From an uncultured Schlesneria sp. (lineage in GTDB: Bacteria; Planctomycetota; Planctomycetia; Planctomycetales; Planctomycetaceae): a stretch of DNA of 64,000 nt. Shown here one piece after another: positions 25,511 through 35,981 of this stretch. The notes under the pieces were generated by a model. The model was given only the letters and a program-made list of their open reading frames with translations, had not been told where the DNA came from and searched no databases. A program made the position numbers and the translations under genes. The stretch lies in NCBI GenBank assembly GCA_903840265.1, contig CAIMFH010000161.1, positions 62,001-126,000 of the forward strand, in the 5' to 3' direction. Position 1 is the stretch's first letter. Each line of letters opens with the position of its first letter.

Positions 25511-27508
25511 ATGTCAGTCGCCGAGTCCTCTCCGCCAAGTACCTCTGTAGCGTTGTCCCTGTATCGCGTCATGCAGATCATTCGTCAGACGGAAGAGGAG
25601 CTGGCGCGTTGCCACCAGCGCGGGCTGATTCACGGGGCGTGTCACACCTACGTCGGCGAAGAAGCCATCGCGACCGGCGTGGCCGCGCATCTGCGACCCG
25701 AAGACGTTGTGTTTAGCACTCACCGCGGACATGGTCACGCGTTGGCGAAAGGCATGCCCCCGCGTGAACTGATGGCGGAACTCTTCGGTCGTGAAACCGG
25801 TTGCTCACGCGGTCGCGGCGGCAGCATGCATTTGTTCTCGCCTGAAATCGGCATGATGGGAACCAGCGGCATCGTCGGCCCCTGTATCCTGCAGGCCTGT
25901 GGCGGCGGATACAGCTTCAAGATTCTGAAGACCGACAACGTCGCCGTCGCTTTCTTCGGGGACGGAGCCACAAACAATGGCGCCTTCCACGAAGGCCTGA
26001 ACATGGCCAGCATCTGGAATCTGCCGGTCCTGTTCATCTGCGAGAACAACCAGTACGCCACCGAAGTCCCGTTCAGCTACGCCGCCGGTAATACCAATGT
26101 CGGCGAGCGCGGCCCGATGTACGGCATGCCCAGCTTCACGCTGGATGGAAATGATGTTCTCGAGATTCATCGCGTCGCCGGTGAGGCTGTTGAACGGGCT
26201 CGTAGCGGCGAAGGCCCGACGCTGATCGAGTGCCGAACCTATCGAACCCGTCCACATGCCGAAGGGATGGGAGATTTTGGCTATCGCACTCGCGAGGATG
26301 TTGATTCCTGGAAGTTGAAATGTCCGCTGGTCCGATTGCGTCAGACCGTGCAGGAAGACGACTCGCCTTCGCTCTCAGCCAAGTTCGACGCCATCGACGC
26401 CGAGATTGCCGGAGTGGTGAAAGAAGCTCGTGAGTTCGCTGAAGCAAGTCCTCCGCCAGCCTCGGAAACCGCTTCGAACCATGTCTACGCCGAGCCTGCT
26501 CGGGCCCCGGCACCTCCTGTTCCACCAGCGACCCGATCCATCACGATGACCCAGGCGACTCAGGAAGCCTTGGCCGAAGAAATGAAGGTCAATCCCACGA
26601 TCTTCGTGATGGGCGAAGGGATCGGAGTCCGCGGCGGCAACTTCAAGACGACGGCGGGCCTCTATGAGCTGTATGGCCCTGAACGGCTGTGCGACACACC
26701 GATCTGCGAACGTGGGTTTGTCGGCTTGGCCTGCGGTGCCGGCATGACGGGGACTCGTCCCGTCATCGACTTCATGTTCGCCGATTTCGTCCTGGATTCC
26801 GTCGGAGAGATCATCAATCAAGTCGCCAAGATGCAATATATGAGCAGCGGGCGGCTGAAGATGCCTGTGCTGCTGCGAGGCTGCATCGGCATCGGACACT
26901 CGGCGGCGACGCATCATTCTGGTAACTACTATGGAATGTATGCGCAGGTTCCCGGTTTGCGCGTGGTCGTCCCTTCGAATGCGGCCGACGCCAAGGGACT
27001 GATGAAGCGAGCGTTGCGGTGCGACGATCCCGTCATGTTTCTCGAGCACCGTGAAATCTTGACGGTGAAGGGACCGGTCCCCGAAGGTGACTACGAAATC
27101 GACTTCGGCAAAGCGGCCATCGCGCGGCCGGGCAAAGATGTCACTGTCGTCGCGCTGGCACGCATGGTTCATCTGACACTTTCCGTTTGCGATGAGCTCG
27201 AAAAAGCGGGGATCTCAGTGGAAGTGGTCGACCCCCGCACGGTTTCGCCGCTGGATGTCGACACGATCTTGAAATCGGTGCAGAAAACGGGGCGACTGCT
27301 GGTCGTCGATGAAGCGTTTGGTCCCTGCAGCATCGCCAGCGAAGTGGCCGCACACGTCGCGGATCGCGGCTTCAACGATCTCGATGCGCCGATCAAGCGA
27401 ATCAATGGTGTCTTTACTCCCACGCCTTACAGCCCGTCGCTGGAAAAGGCCGTGGTACCCAACGCGGAAGATATCGCTCAGGCCATTCGAGATCTGGTGA
27501 ACGAATAA
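25511..27508 (+). CDS. Fused alpha-beta E1 component of a 2-oxoacid dehydrogenase complex
   Basis: A 665-residue protein joining both E1 subunits. The alpha part (about 1-325) has the thiamine-diphosphate motif GDG at 150-152 with NN at 155-156, then ENNQYATEVPF. A Pro/Ala-rich linker at about 315-345 leads to the beta part (from TRSITMTQATQEALAEEM) with FVMGEGIG, CDTPICERGF, and a transketolase C-terminal domain (VVDPRTVSPLD, VDEAFGPC). It should decarboxylate a 2-oxoacid such as pyruvate, acetoin or a branched-chain acid and pass the acyl group to the E2 encoded 55 bases downstream. AGGAACC precedes the chosen ATG. No E3 gene is nearby. The substrate cannot be read from sequence. Confidence 0.92.
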   Translation: MSVAESSPPSTSVALSLYRVMQIIRQTEEELARCHQRGLIHGACHTYVGEEAIATGVAAHLRPEDVVFSTHRGHGHALAKGMPPRELMAELFGRETGCSRGRGGSMHLFSPEIGMMGTSGIVGPCILQACGGGYSFKILKTDNVAVAFFGDGATNNGAFHEGLNMASIWNLPVLFICENNQYATEVPFSYAAGNTNVGERGPMYGMPSFTLDGNDVLEIHRVAGEAVERARSGEGPTLIECRTYRTRPHAEGMGDFGYRTREDVDSWKLKCPLVRLRQTVQEDDSPSLSAKFDAIDAEIAGVVKEAREFAEASPPPASETASNHVYAEPARAPAPPVPPATRSITMTQATQEALAEEMKVNPTIFVMGEGIGVRGGNFKTTAGLYELYGPERLCDTPICERGFVGLACGAGMTGTRPVIDFMFADFVLDSVGEIINQVAKMQYMSSGRLKMPVLLRGCIGIGHSAATHHSGNYYGMYAQVPGLRVVVPSNAADAKGLMKRALRCDDPVMFLEHREILTVKGPVPEGDYEIDFGKAAIARPGKDVTVVALARMVHLTLSVCDELEKAGISVEVVDPRTVSPLDVDTILKSVQKTGRLLVVDEAFGPCSIASEVAAHVADRGFNDLDAPIKRINGVFTPTPYSPSLEKAVVPNAEDIAQAIRDLVNE

Positions 27509-27563
27509 TCGAGTTTGATGAAATCAACGCGGGAACAGGCTTCTGCGACTGGTAGGGAACGGC

Positions 27564-28895
27564 ATGACTTTCGAGATTTCGATCCCACGACTTGGTTGGT
27601 CGATGGAAGAAGGGACTTTCGTCCGCTGGCTCAAGAAAGACGGGGACACGGTCAAACCGGGTGAGCCCCTGTTCGAACTGGAGGGGGAGAAGGCAGCGCA
27701 GGATATTGAAGCCGTCGACGGCGGAGTTCTGCGCATCCCTGCAACGGCTCCCAAGCCGGGGACCGTTGTCGCAGTGGGATCGATCATCGGCTACCTGCTG
27801 GCTGCCGGTGAAAGCGGACCGACCGCTGTGGCCCCTGCATCTGCTTCCCGTTTGGAGGCTGTCGAACCCGTCGTCACCGAGCCCGCTCCGCCTGCCGCAC
27901 CGTCAGTGCGCAGAATGGCGCGAGAACTGGGAGTCAGCTTGGCCAGTTTGGCCGGAAGTGGTCCCGCTGGTCGAATTACAGCGAGTGATCTGAAACCGAA
28001 CGTGATGACCCGTCCCGCAGCACAGGTGGCAACATCGACGGTCGCAAGCCCGCGAGCACGCCGCGTCGCGAAGGAGCTGGGGGTTAGCTGGGATAATATT
28101 GCGGGGACTGGTCGCAATGGTCGTGTTCGCGAGCAAGATGTTCGCAGTGCTTCCGCTAAGACTGCGGCGCGGCAACCGCAAACCCATTCGACAGGGCATT
28201 TGGCTGGAACCGCGATCCCGCTGACGAGACATCGCCGCACGACTGCGGACCGAATGAGTTATAGCAGCCAACACACCGCACCGGTCACACTCACGACGCG
28301 CGTCGACGCGACCAATCTCGTCAGCCTGCGACAACAGTTTAAATCGGCTGGCGGGAATGTGGTCCCATCCTATACCGATATCATTATCAAACTGGTCTCG
28401 ATGGCGCTGGCTGAACACCCTCTGCTGACAGCGCAATGGGTGGGGGAACAGTTGACGATCCCGGCCGTCACAAACATTGGACTTGCCGTCGATACAGAAG
28501 CCGGGTTGCTGGTTCCCGTCATCGGCGATGTCACATCACTTTCCCTTACCGAGGTCACCATTGAATCGACCAGGTTGATCGAATTGGCCAGACAGGGAAA
28601 ACTCAAAGCAGCCGACATGCAGGATGGCGTTTTCACCGTAACGAATCTCGGGGCATTTGGAATTGATGCGTTTACGCCGATTATCAACTCACCCGAGACG
28701 GCCATTCTGGGGCTGGGGCGAATCCGGCGCGAACCATCCGTCGTGGACAATCAAATTGTCCCTCGCGATCAAATGAGCGTGAGCCTGACCTTTGATCACC
28801 GCATCGTCGACGGTGCCCCGGCTGCTCGGTTCCTGCAGACGTTGAGCCAGGCTCTCGAGACGCCAGCGGCATGGCTGCTGCGTGCGACAGTGTGA
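27564..28895 (+). CDS. Dihydrolipoamide acyltransferase (E2)
   Basis: A 443-residue E2 subunit. One lipoyl domain is at 1-77 with Lys43 in EGEKAAQ as the lipoyl site. Two E3-binding domains follow in tandem, at about 112-145 (VRRMARELGVS, SGPAGRI) and 172-205 (ARRVAKELGVS, TGRNGRV); one is usual. The catalytic domain runs from about 215 to the end with DHRIVDG (His412, Asp416) and TNLGAFG. It receives the acyl group from the fused E1 just upstream and hands it to CoA. The doubled peripheral binding domain suggests it can hold both E1 and a shared E3 from elsewhere in the genome. Confidence 0.93.
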   Translation: MTFEISIPRLGWSMEEGTFVRWLKKDGDTVKPGEPLFELEGEKAAQDIEAVDGGVLRIPATAPKPGTVVAVGSIIGYLLAAGESGPTAVAPASASRLEAVEPVVTEPAPPAAPSVRRMARELGVSLASLAGSGPAGRITASDLKPNVMTRPAAQVATSTVASPRARRVAKELGVSWDNIAGTGRNGRVREQDVRSASAKTAARQPQTHSTGHLAGTAIPLTRHRRTTADRMSYSSQHTAPVTLTTRVDATNLVSLRQQFKSAGGNVVPSYTDIIIKLVSMALAEHPLLTAQWVGEQLTIPAVTNIGLAVDTEAGLLVPVIGDVTSLSLTEVTIESTRLIELARQGKLKAADMQDGVFTVTNLGAFGIDAFTPIINSPETAILGLGRIRREPSVVDNQIVPRDQMSVSLTFDHRIVDGAPAARFLQTLSQALETPAAWLLRATV

Positions 28896-28998
28896 ACAGA
28901 GATTGAGGCGTCGAACGCAGTTGTTGGTCGTCGGAAACAGCGGCGCAAAGACTTGCCACCAGAGCTGGTGAATGCCATCTACCGTGGCCTGTCGCTAT

Positions 28999-29056
28999 AG
29001 CCCGAAGAGCGATCCCAAGATCTGCAACAGTTTGGGGAGGCACCTTCGGGCTTTTA
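28999..29056 (+). terminator. Possible terminator after the E2 gene
   Basis: AGCCCGAAG (28999-29007) pairs with CTTCGGGCT (29044-29052), and TCCCAA pairs with TTGGGGA inside it, giving a two-part stem. TTTT follows. It lies between convergent genes, 104 bases after the E2 stop. The loop is large, so confidence is modest. Confidence 0.45.
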
Positions 29057-29081
29057 GCAGCAGCCACTTGCCGTCTGCCCA

Positions 29082-30272
29082 CTATTCGTCGCGAAAAGCA
29101 AATGCATAGATTCGCGTGGGAACGGGCAAAAAGTCGTTGTCACTGGTAATCAGCAGAACGCGCGATCCATCCGCCAAGTTGGGACCGAATGCGATTCCTT
29201 CAATTTTTTCCGGGAATTTCTCACCGGCGAAATTCCAGCGCGGGTCGAGGAGATCAAGAAACGTTTTTTTCGCGACGGGAGTCACTCCCGGAGGGATCGC
29301 GGTTGAGGGGAGCGAGTTGAGATTGCTGATATCGGTCGCGGACCTGATATCGATCTCGACGATTCTTTTGGCGGCGGCTTCGAGGCCCGCCTTGCTGTCT
29401 CGTTCGATCACGAGAAAGCGTCCTGGAGCGAGGTATTCGATCTCGTTGCAGCCATTCGTCGGGGCATCCAGTGGATACAGGTATTCACGGGTCTGACCGG
29501 TCAGGCGATTAATTTCCAGCAGCCGACAGTTCGTTCCGACGCGTTTGTTCATCTCATCCAGCGCCCCGTCCTGGATCAGGGGGCTTTGCAGCAACACAAA
29601 GACTTGATCCCCTTTTGGCGAAACGGCCAGGCATTCAAAGCCGCGATTGGGCTGCCTGCCCTGCAAGTTCGTTGGTGGCAATTCTGCGGCAGGGTCTGCA
29701 GAAGAATGACTCGGAGTGAAGCGAGCTGGAATCGGAATCTGTCCCACCTGCCGACCGTCCGTCGTGAATTCCAAAATGGCGGGTCCGTATTCGTCTGAAA
29801 TCAGAAGACGCCCATTAGGAATAGCTCGAATGGCTTCGGGATCGAGCCTGATCCCCCGCGGATCTTTCGCGTCTGGCAACGCACCAAGCGATCCAATCAA
29901 CGGCAGGCCGTCGCGTGTCGAAAGCAGTTGCGTTCTGACCAACTCGATGTTGATTTTCGGAGAGGCGGTTTCGTTGACAACAATGTCCATGACATGATAC
30001 CGGCAGCGATAGGCCGTCTTCCCATCGGCAGGCCCGCGATCGGAAACAACGGCATACTGATGACCGCGACCAAGCCAGGCGATTCCTGAGCCATAGCCAC
30101 CCCATTGGTTTGCCGGAATGCCCCCTTCGAGGGTGCCTGCTTCGCCGGAAAGGTCGGGCAACGCGGCCGCGATCTCAATTTCCCCAATCAGTCGGGGCTC
30201 GCCGGCAACTGCAATGCGTGCTGCGAGCGACAGGCCCAGGACAAATGCCAGTGAAAATGGCCGGAGACGCAT
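29082..30272 (-). CDS. Secreted esterase-like (phytase family fold) protein
   Basis: A 396-residue protein with a signal peptide (MRLRPFSLAFVLGLSLAARIAVAGE). The body matches the 'esterase-like activity of phytase' family: YGSGIAWLGRGHQYAVVSDRG, DPEAIRAIPNGRLLISDEYGPAILEF, RGFECLAVSPKGD, EIEYLAPGRFLVIERDS and KIEGIAFG. These are blades of a propeller likely to bind calcium. The substrate is unknown. The ATG at 30272 begins the signal peptide; frame-open sequence up to 30422 crosses the terminator hairpin and is rejected. Confidence 0.85.
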   Translation of the reverse strand: MRLRPFSLAFVLGLSLAARIAVAGEPRLIGEIEIAAALPDLSGEAGTLEGGIPANQWGGYGSGIAWLGRGHQYAVVSDRGPADGKTAYRCRYHVMDIVVNETASPKINIELVRTQLLSTRDGLPLIGSLGALPDAKDPRGIRLDPEAIRAIPNGRLLISDEYGPAILEFTTDGRQVGQIPIPARFTPSHSSADPAAELPPTNLQGRQPNRGFECLAVSPKGDQVFVLLQSPLIQDGALDEMNKRVGTNCRLLEINRLTGQTREYLYPLDAPTNGCNEIEYLAPGRFLVIERDSKAGLEAAAKRIVEIDIRSATDISNLNSLPSTAIPPGVTPVAKKTFLDLLDPRWNFAGEKFPEKIEGIAFGPNLADGSRVLLITSDNDFLPVPTRIYAFAFRDE

Positions 30273-30309
30273 GGAAGCTCCATGGGAAAGAGAACTGATA
30301 CAAAAACTC

Positions 30310-30345
30310 GATCCTTGGCGAGATGGTGTGAGTTCGCCAAGGATC
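30310..30345 (-). terminator. Hairpin terminator after the DUF1559 gene
   Basis: A perfect 12-bp inverted repeat (GATCCTTGGCGA / TCGCCAAGGATC, 12-base loop) lies 48 bases after the stop of the DUF1559 gene and 37 bases before the start of the next gene on the same strand. TTTTTG follows the stem on the minus strand. Confidence 0.75.
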
Positions 30346-30393
30346 AAGAGGTATTTGCCAAATCGGAGCCCTCGGCAAAATTGCGCGCCCTTG

Positions 30394-31533
30394 TCAATCA
30401 ATGCTGATAACTTCACCGCCACCGCGTGTCACCATCGCCACGAGTACGTTCATATCGATGTTCTGAGACACGAACTTCACGTGCCCATCAGCAAAAACGA
30501 TGTTCGCACCACCCGTATGAAAACTGTAAACATCACCTTGCTGGTTGTTACAGTTCATCATACAGGAACCACTACCGAAGGAACTCTTGCCATCCGCGGA
30601 GGTCCCTGTGACTGTAATACGATTATCGGCGTCGGCCCAGATGGCTCCCGTCTGGATTGCCACGGTAGGATCTGCAACGTGGGCCGAATAATACTGCATC
30701 ATTTTCCCGGCTCGCTCGGAATAGAGAGTCGTATTGCTCATCCCGTCCGTGACCGCACCAAGCGATGTCAATCCGTTTTGAGCCGTCGCCCCCTTGCTGC
30801 CGGTTCCTGCAAAGGGAACACTGATAAGTGTATTAGTAAATGCGATCTCCGCTCCGGCGGCATTTTTGGTTGTCTTGATTTGTCCCATGCCTGCATAGTC
30901 ACCCACCCATCCGCTGGGAGTCGTCTTAGTTGTTGCGTAAAGTGTGGCACCCAAAGTGTTCGTCGTTGTCGACCCGGTTGCTGGGGGAGCGAATGCCGCA
31001 TTGGAGTTTGCGGGAGTGATATAATTGGCCGCATTCGTGGGATACGTTACGACACCGGGCGTCGGCGTCGACGGACACTGCATTATGGAGAATCGCAGGT
31101 TTAAGGCACCAACATTCGATGGATCAGACCAATCCTTGTTGAAGCAGTAGACGGAAGCAACGGCAGTCTGGTCCAAAAAAGGAAGAATCGGAACCATCCC
31201 GCTGCATCGCCCCTGCGTTCCACCAACAACTCCCGGCGTGGGGGCATCAGGACCGTTGGGGTCAAAAGGAATATACGGAAACTGGCTATTGTTCTTTGTG
31301 ATGGCGTTGTACGGCATGGCCTTATAAGTCGATTCGAAATTGAGGGCTGCCAGTCCTAATTGTTTCATATTATTCTGACATTGCGTCCGTCTGGCGGCCT
31401 CGCGTGCCTGCTGAACTGCGGGCAGCAGCAACGAGATTAGCACGGCGATGATCGCAATCACCACAAGCAGTTCAATCAGCGTAAACCCATCGCGCCGCCT
31501 TTGGTGTAGCTCTCGCTTTTGACGATAAATCAT
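30394..31533 (-). CDS. DUF1559 domain-containing prepilin-like protein
   Basis: A 379-residue protein with a type IV prepilin leader ([21 protein letters not shown]): cleavage is expected after the Gly, leaving an N-terminal Phe and a hydrophobic helix. [18 protein letters not shown] follows, the hallmark of planctomycete DUF1559 proteins, then a large beta-rich domain ending in [20 protein letters not shown], the family's C-terminal motif. Such proteins occur in dozens of copies per planctomycete genome and are probably pseudopilins processed by a peptidase such as the one at 14738. AGAGGG precedes the ATG at 31533. It is a single-gene unit with a terminator behind it. Confidence 0.93.
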   Translation of the reverse strand: MIYRQKRELHQRRRDGFTLIELLVVIAIIAVLISLLLPAVQQAREAARRTQCQNNMKQLGLAALNFESTYKAMPYNAITKNNSQFPYIPFDPNGPDAPTPGVVGGTQGRCSGMVPILPFLDQTAVASVYCFNKDWSDPSNVGALNLRFSIMQCPSTPTPGVVTYPTNAANYITPANSNAAFAPPATGSTTTNTLGATLYATTKTTPSGWVGDYAGMGQIKTTKNAAGAEIAFTNTLISVPFAGTGSKGATAQNGLTSLGAVTDGMSNTTLYSERAGKMMQYYSAHVADPTVAIQTGAIWADADNRITVTGTSADGKSSFGSGSCMMNCNNQQGDVYSFHTGGANIVFADGHVKFVSQNIDMNVLVAMVTRGGGEVISID

Positions 31534-31839
31534 GGACAATCCCTCTTGCTTTGAAGAAAAAGTATAATGGAGCTGCCCAGGCAAGCAGCGCGACTTAGAT
31601 GAGGTGAAACCCTCCTTGGAACGTCTTTTGGCTTGAGCAATCACAGGCCCGACTCCTTGAACAATTTGAAAGAACAAAAGGGGCTGAATTCCAGCAGCCC
31701 GGTACAGGTGGCCGATACTGCAAAACAATTGTTCACGAGATGTGAGTCAATTGTTAAGAACAGATAAAGATTCAATTTGTGTTCGGTTTTCATCGCGAGT
31801 TCAGAAAATGCCTCCGCAGAACACCAGTGATCGATCCCC
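31534..31839. other. Intergenic region between divergent DUF1559 and apbE-like genes
   Basis: The 306 bases between divergent starts should hold both promoters. It is A/T-richer than the genes around it (for example near 31725-31790). I see no gene, strong palindrome or RNA in it. Confidence 0.5.
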
Positions 31840-32919
31840 ATGAGCAATTCACCCTTTCACAGTCGCCGCGATTTTCTGTCGGGGCAGTCAGCTCGATCAG
31901 AGATCCAAAGATTGGGTCAGAATTTGGCGGACCGAGCAGCGGCACCCGCAACTCCCAGTCGCGGTCCCACGCTCCTGTTGCGTACCGTCGCGATGGCCTG
32001 TGACTTCGACATCATGCTGAATCCCGACGGTGCGGGAGCCCAACTGGAAGCCGCCTCCGATGCACTCGAACTGGTCCATCAACTTGAACAACTGATGAGC
32101 GTCTACCGGGACGATGCGACACTGTCGCAAGTGAACCGCACCGCTTCGGTGAGTGCCGTCCCGGTCGAAGATGATCTCTGGAAGTTGTTGCAGCGAGCCA
32201 AACAAATCAGCGAGCAGACCGCGGGGGGATTCGATCCCACTGCCGGAGCCCTGCTCTCCTTATGGCGACGTGCTCGCCGGGCCGACACGATCCCGTCTGC
32301 AACCGAGATCGCGACCACGATCGAAAGCGTCGGCGCGCATCACCTATTGCTGGATGAAGCCGCTTCCACCGTGGCCTTCGACCGCCAGGGGGTCGAGTTG
32401 AATCTGGGGGCCATTGGAAAAGGATATGCCGTCGACCGGGCGGGCGAACTGCTGCTGGAACGAGGTGTCAAGAACGGGCTGGTCCATGGGGGCCGCAGCA
32501 GCATTCGGGCACACGGGTGTCATGCCGGTCACGACGGCTGGCCCGTGGGACTCCAAAATCCGCTCCTTCCAGACAAGCCTTTCGCCACGTTGCTACTGCG
32601 AGATCAGGCGCTCGGAACGAGCGGCACCGCCGTCCAATGGTTTCGCCACCAAGGGAAGCGCTACGGACATATTCTCGATCCGCGAACGGGTTGGCCGGTC
32701 GAATCGATGATGTCGGTCAGCGTGATTGCGCCCGATGCGGCGCTGGCCGACGCACTGTCGACGGCTTTTTTTGTGCTCGGGGTCGAAAAAGCCCTGGCTT
32801 GCTGTGATAATTTCCCGATGGTCGGTGCCATCTTTTTCCCGCCTCCCAAACAGGGCCGAAACTTGGAACCCCTGTTCCACAATGTTTCGCCGGAGCGGGT
32901 CTTTTTCCACGGAAATTGA
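31840..32919 (+). CDS. FAD:protein FMN transferase (ApbE family)
   Basis: A 359-residue ApbE-family protein that attaches FMN to Thr or Ser of target flavoproteins. AMACDFDIML and the GGFDPTAGAL segment, LNLGAIGKGYAVDRA (the DxGxxxKGxxxD-like motif), GGRSSIRA and GTSGTAVQWF, HILDPRTGWPV fit the family; Asp/Thr metal ligands lie in DALSTAFFVLG. The N-terminus HSRRDFLSG looks like a twin-arginine export signal, but it lacks a clear hydrophobic stretch. The downstream gene 85 bases on encodes a DoxX-like membrane protein. Confidence 0.9.
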   Translation: MSNSPFHSRRDFLSGQSARSEIQRLGQNLADRAAAPATPSRGPTLLLRTVAMACDFDIMLNPDGAGAQLEAASDALELVHQLEQLMSVYRDDATLSQVNRTASVSAVPVEDDLWKLLQRAKQISEQTAGGFDPTAGALLSLWRRARRADTIPSATEIATTIESVGAHHLLLDEAASTVAFDRQGVELNLGAIGKGYAVDRAGELLLERGVKNGLVHGGRSSIRAHGCHAGHDGWPVGLQNPLLPDKPFATLLLRDQALGTSGTAVQWFRHQGKRYGHILDPRTGWPVESMMSVSVIAPDAALADALSTAFFVLGVEKALACCDNFPMVGAIFFPPPKQGRNLEPLFHNVSPERVFFHGN

Positions 32920-33004
32920 CGGCGTCGCCTGCGTTTCGGTTTGCGCGAACCGGCAACGCGATCAGGTCCATTGCCGAATTGCTCTTGGTGGGAAAGGCTG
33001 ACGA

Positions 33005-34303
33005 GTGCCAGGTGATCTTCGCAAAGTTTCGCTGCTCGCCGTGATCTTCTTGGTGTTGCTGCGAATTTCCATCGGCTGGCATTTGATGTACGAAGGCCTG
33101 TGGAAACTGGGGACGCAACGCACCTCGACCCCGTGGACCGCCGAAGGGTATCTCAAGAATTCCACCGGGCCGCTGCGACCCAGCTTCCGGGCGATGACCG
33201 GCGATCCCGACGATCTGAAGTGGCTCGACTACGACTTCATGTCGCAAAAATGGCAGGCTTGGCGTCAGCGCTTCGTCACCCAGTATCAACTGAACGACGA
33301 GCAAAAAGAGACTTTCCGAGTCCTGACGGAGGGCCCCGACTCTTTCGAAGTCGACCTCAAGCAGTTACCACCGGGACTGGACCTGGCCAAGGTCAGCGGA
33401 GTCAACAAAGAGGCGATCCGCTTCGATGCAGAGTCATCTCAACTCATCGTGGACGGCAAAAAACACCTGCTCCCCTCAGAACAGGATCGGCTGGCCACCG
33501 CCGTCAAAAATATCGCCGAAGCGAAGCCGGAAGCCAAAAAGGTCTGTGATCAGTTCCTCGCCGCGCTAGCCCGCGTTTACAAGCAATCATCCCGGTTGTC
33601 CTACAACGAGAAGCTGGAAGCATTGCTCAAGCAAGATCCGGACCGCATGGGCGTGATCATCCAGGTCAAAGGGGCCACGATGCCCACCGAAGCCGCCGCA
33701 AAAACCGAAACGGCAGAAGAAGATCGCGAAGAAGGCCAAATCGCGCTGGTCGTGCAGGTGGGCGAAGTTCAGATCTACAAGAATCTGCTCGAGCGATTCC
33801 AAGCGAACTACGGCAAGGCTCGCACGAAATTCGAATGGGATCACGTCGAACGTCAATGGAAAGAACTACAGGACAAGCGACGCGATGTCGTGGGCCCCGT
33901 GCAAGCCCTCGAGAAAGAAATGCAAACCCGTGCTGAAGAGTTGCTCACCGCCAAACAACTGGCAATCGGACCACTTCCGCCAGAACCTTCCCCCATGCAG
34001 CAGATCAATTGGCGTACAATGTGGGGACTGACGATCATCGGCCTGCTGTTGATTCTGGGTTTGTTCACCAGATTATCGGCAGTGGGTGGCGCAGTCTTGT
34101 TGTTCATGTTCTACATGGCCATGCCACCCTGGCCCGGAGTTCAGGAAATCCCCAGCATCGAACACAACGTCATCGTCAACAAAGTCTTCGTCGAAATGGT
34201 CGCGCTGTTGGCTATCGCCGCGCTGCCCAGCGGTAAATGGTTCGGTGCCGACTCCATCATCTCGGGTTTATTTGGCAGACTGTTCAAGCGATCACGTGAC
34301 TAG
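33005..34303 (+). CDS. DoxX-like membrane protein with a large soluble insertion
   Basis: A 432-residue protein from a GTG start. Its first helix ([26 protein letters not shown] in part) and the last three ([55 protein letters not shown]) together make a four-helix DoxX-type bundle. Between helix 1 and 2 lie about 300 hydrophilic residues with long helical stretches ([20 protein letters not shown], and [18 protein letters not shown]), probably coiled coil and outside the membrane. I know of this layout as a planctomycete variant but cannot give a function. A Gfo/Idh/MocA gene follows after 74 bases. Confidence 0.75.
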   Translation: MPGDLRKVSLLAVIFLVLLRISIGWHLMYEGLWKLGTQRTSTPWTAEGYLKNSTGPLRPSFRAMTGDPDDLKWLDYDFMSQKWQAWRQRFVTQYQLNDEQKETFRVLTEGPDSFEVDLKQLPPGLDLAKVSGVNKEAIRFDAESSQLIVDGKKHLLPSEQDRLATAVKNIAEAKPEAKKVCDQFLAALARVYKQSSRLSYNEKLEALLKQDPDRMGVIIQVKGATMPTEAAAKTETAEEDREEGQIALVVQVGEVQIYKNLLERFQANYGKARTKFEWDHVERQWKELQDKRRDVVGPVQALEKEMQTRAEELLTAKQLAIGPLPPEPSPMQQINWRTMWGLTIIGLLLILGLFTRLSAVGGAVLLFMFYMAMPPWPGVQEIPSIEHNVIVNKVFVEMVALLAIAALPSGKWFGADSIISGLFGRLFKRSRD

Positions 34304-34377
34304 AATTCACAAGACGACTTACCAGCGAATTTGATCAACATTCAAACTTTCATCCTCACTCCCCCAAGGAGCGTGCC

Positions 34378-35958
34378 ATGCAACTGACTCCAGAACAAGA
34401 ACAACTCGGCAAAGAGAACTTCAACGAGGCGGTGGCGTTTTCTCGCCGCGCGTTCCTCGTCAGCGCGGCAGCAGCCGTTCCCACGCTGGGTGCAGCCTAC
34501 TTCGGCTATGCCGCCCTGCAGGGCTCTCCGGTGAAAGTCGGCTTCATCGGCAGCGGCGACGAAGGGTCGGTGCTGCTCACCCAGCATCCGCCAGACTACA
34601 TGAACATTGTTGCAGTCGCCGATCTGCGAGCCAAGAACCGCGTCCGGGCCCTCAACGGCGACGGCGACGACGTTCGCTGGGGCCTGATCCGCAAGCTGGG
34701 CCGCGAAACAGCGATGAAGATCAAGCTGTACGCCGACCACAAAGAGCTGCTCGCAGCTCATCCCGAGATCGAAGCGGTCGTCATCGCCGTCCCTCTCGTG
34801 CAGCACGCACAAGTTGCGATCGACTGTCTCAAAGCCGGCAAGCACGTGCTGACCGAAAAGCTGATGGCCCACTCGGTCATGCAATGCAAAGAGATGATCC
34901 GCGTCGCCCGGCAAGAGAAAAAGCTGTTAGCCGTCGGTCACCAGCGTCATTACAACGTTCTGTACGACAACGCCAATGCCCTGATTCGCGCCGGCCTTCT
35001 GGGCGACTTGAAGTTCATTCGTGCCCAATGGCATCGCAACAACAGTTTCCCCGGATCCGATAGCTGGCGACCGGGGGGATATACCGAACAATCGTTCGAT
35101 CGCAAGTTCAAGGATGATATCGCCGAACTCAGTGACCGCGCGAAGGCCGCAAACCTTTCACTGGACGAGTTTCTGGCGAAGGATTTCGGCTATCCCTCCA
35201 TGCAGCGTCTGGTCAACTGGCGTCTGTACAACAACACAGGCGGCGGATTGATGGCCGAACTCGGCAGCCATCAACTCGATGCGGCGAGCATCTTCCTGAA
35301 CAAAGTGAAGCCAATCGCCTGCATGGGATACGGCGGCAAGAACTTCTACCACGTCAAGGGAATCGGTTCGCCAGACCAGCAGTCTGACGATCGAGATATC
35401 GATGATCACGTCTACATGACCTTCGAATTCCCCGGCCAGCACTACGAAGAAGACAAGAACGATGTCTGCATCGTGACGTATTCCTCGATCAGCACCAACC
35501 GCAGCGAACCGTATGGCGAAACCGTCTTCGGCAGCCGCGGCACACTGATCATGAAGATGGAACAGGACGCGATTCTGTACAAGGAAGCCAGCGGCTCGTC
35601 CAAAGGGGGCATCGATCAGCGTCTGTACGTGATCAACGGTAGTGATGGCCAACCGGTCCTCAGCGCCAGTGCCAGCCTGGGCCCCACCAAGGCCGCTTCG
35701 GTCGCCGATATCGGCAAGGTCAGCCGCGGCTACACCGAAGAAATGGAACACTTCGCGTACTGCATCCGCACCAACAATTTCGGCTCGATCAAGGACGGCG
35801 GACTGCGGTGCCCCGGCGAGCAAGGAATGAAAGACGCCATCATGGCCCTGACCTCCAATCTGGCCATGAAGCACAAGAAACGAATCGTCTTCAAGGAAGA
35901 ATGGTTCGATCCCGAAAACGACGCCGTCCCCGAAACCGATCCAGAAATCATCGGCTAG
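34378..35958 (+). CDS. Exported Gfo/Idh/MocA family oxidoreductase
   Basis: A 526-residue NAD(P)-dependent sugar or cyclitol oxidoreductase. Residues 22-45 ([20 protein letters not shown]) are a Tat-type signal. The Rossmann motif [10 protein letters not shown] starts near 53. [11 protein letters not shown] is at the EKP position, with Leu in place of Pro. A C-terminal alpha/beta domain carries [15 protein letters not shown] with the likely catalytic His. Planctomycetes encode many such exported paralogues that probably act on external carbohydrates. It may be co-transcribed with the DoxX-like gene upstream. Its substrate is unknown. Codon use is strongly biased to C-ending codons, suggesting high expression. 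Confidence 0.92.
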   Translation: MQLTPEQEQLGKENFNEAVAFSRRAFLVSAAAAVPTLGAAYFGYAALQGSPVKVGFIGSGDEGSVLLTQHPPDYMNIVAVADLRAKNRVRALNGDGDDVRWGLIRKLGRETAMKIKLYADHKELLAAHPEIEAVVIAVPLVQHAQVAIDCLKAGKHVLTEKLMAHSVMQCKEMIRVARQEKKLLAVGHQRHYNVLYDNANALIRAGLLGDLKFIRAQWHRNNSFPGSDSWRPGGYTEQSFDRKFKDDIAELSDRAKAANLSLDEFLAKDFGYPSMQRLVNWRLYNNTGGGLMAELGSHQLDAASIFLNKVKPIACMGYGGKNFYHVKGIGSPDQQSDDRDIDDHVYMTFEFPGQHYEEDKNDVCIVTYSSISTNRSEPYGETVFGSRGTLIMKMEQDAILYKEASGSSKGGIDQRLYVINGSDGQPVLSASASLGPTKAASVADIGKVSRGYTEEMEHFAYCIRTNNFGSIKDGGLRCPGEQGMKDAIMALTSNLAMKHKKRIVFKEEWFDPENDAVPETDPEIIG

Positions 35959-35981
35959 TGAAACGTAACGAGTGGGATTTC

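Noticed and set aside
28684-29082. Minus-strand open frame between the E2 and phytase-like genes
   Set aside because: It mostly overlaps the end of the E2 gene, and the free part is a stem-loop rather than family-like protein.
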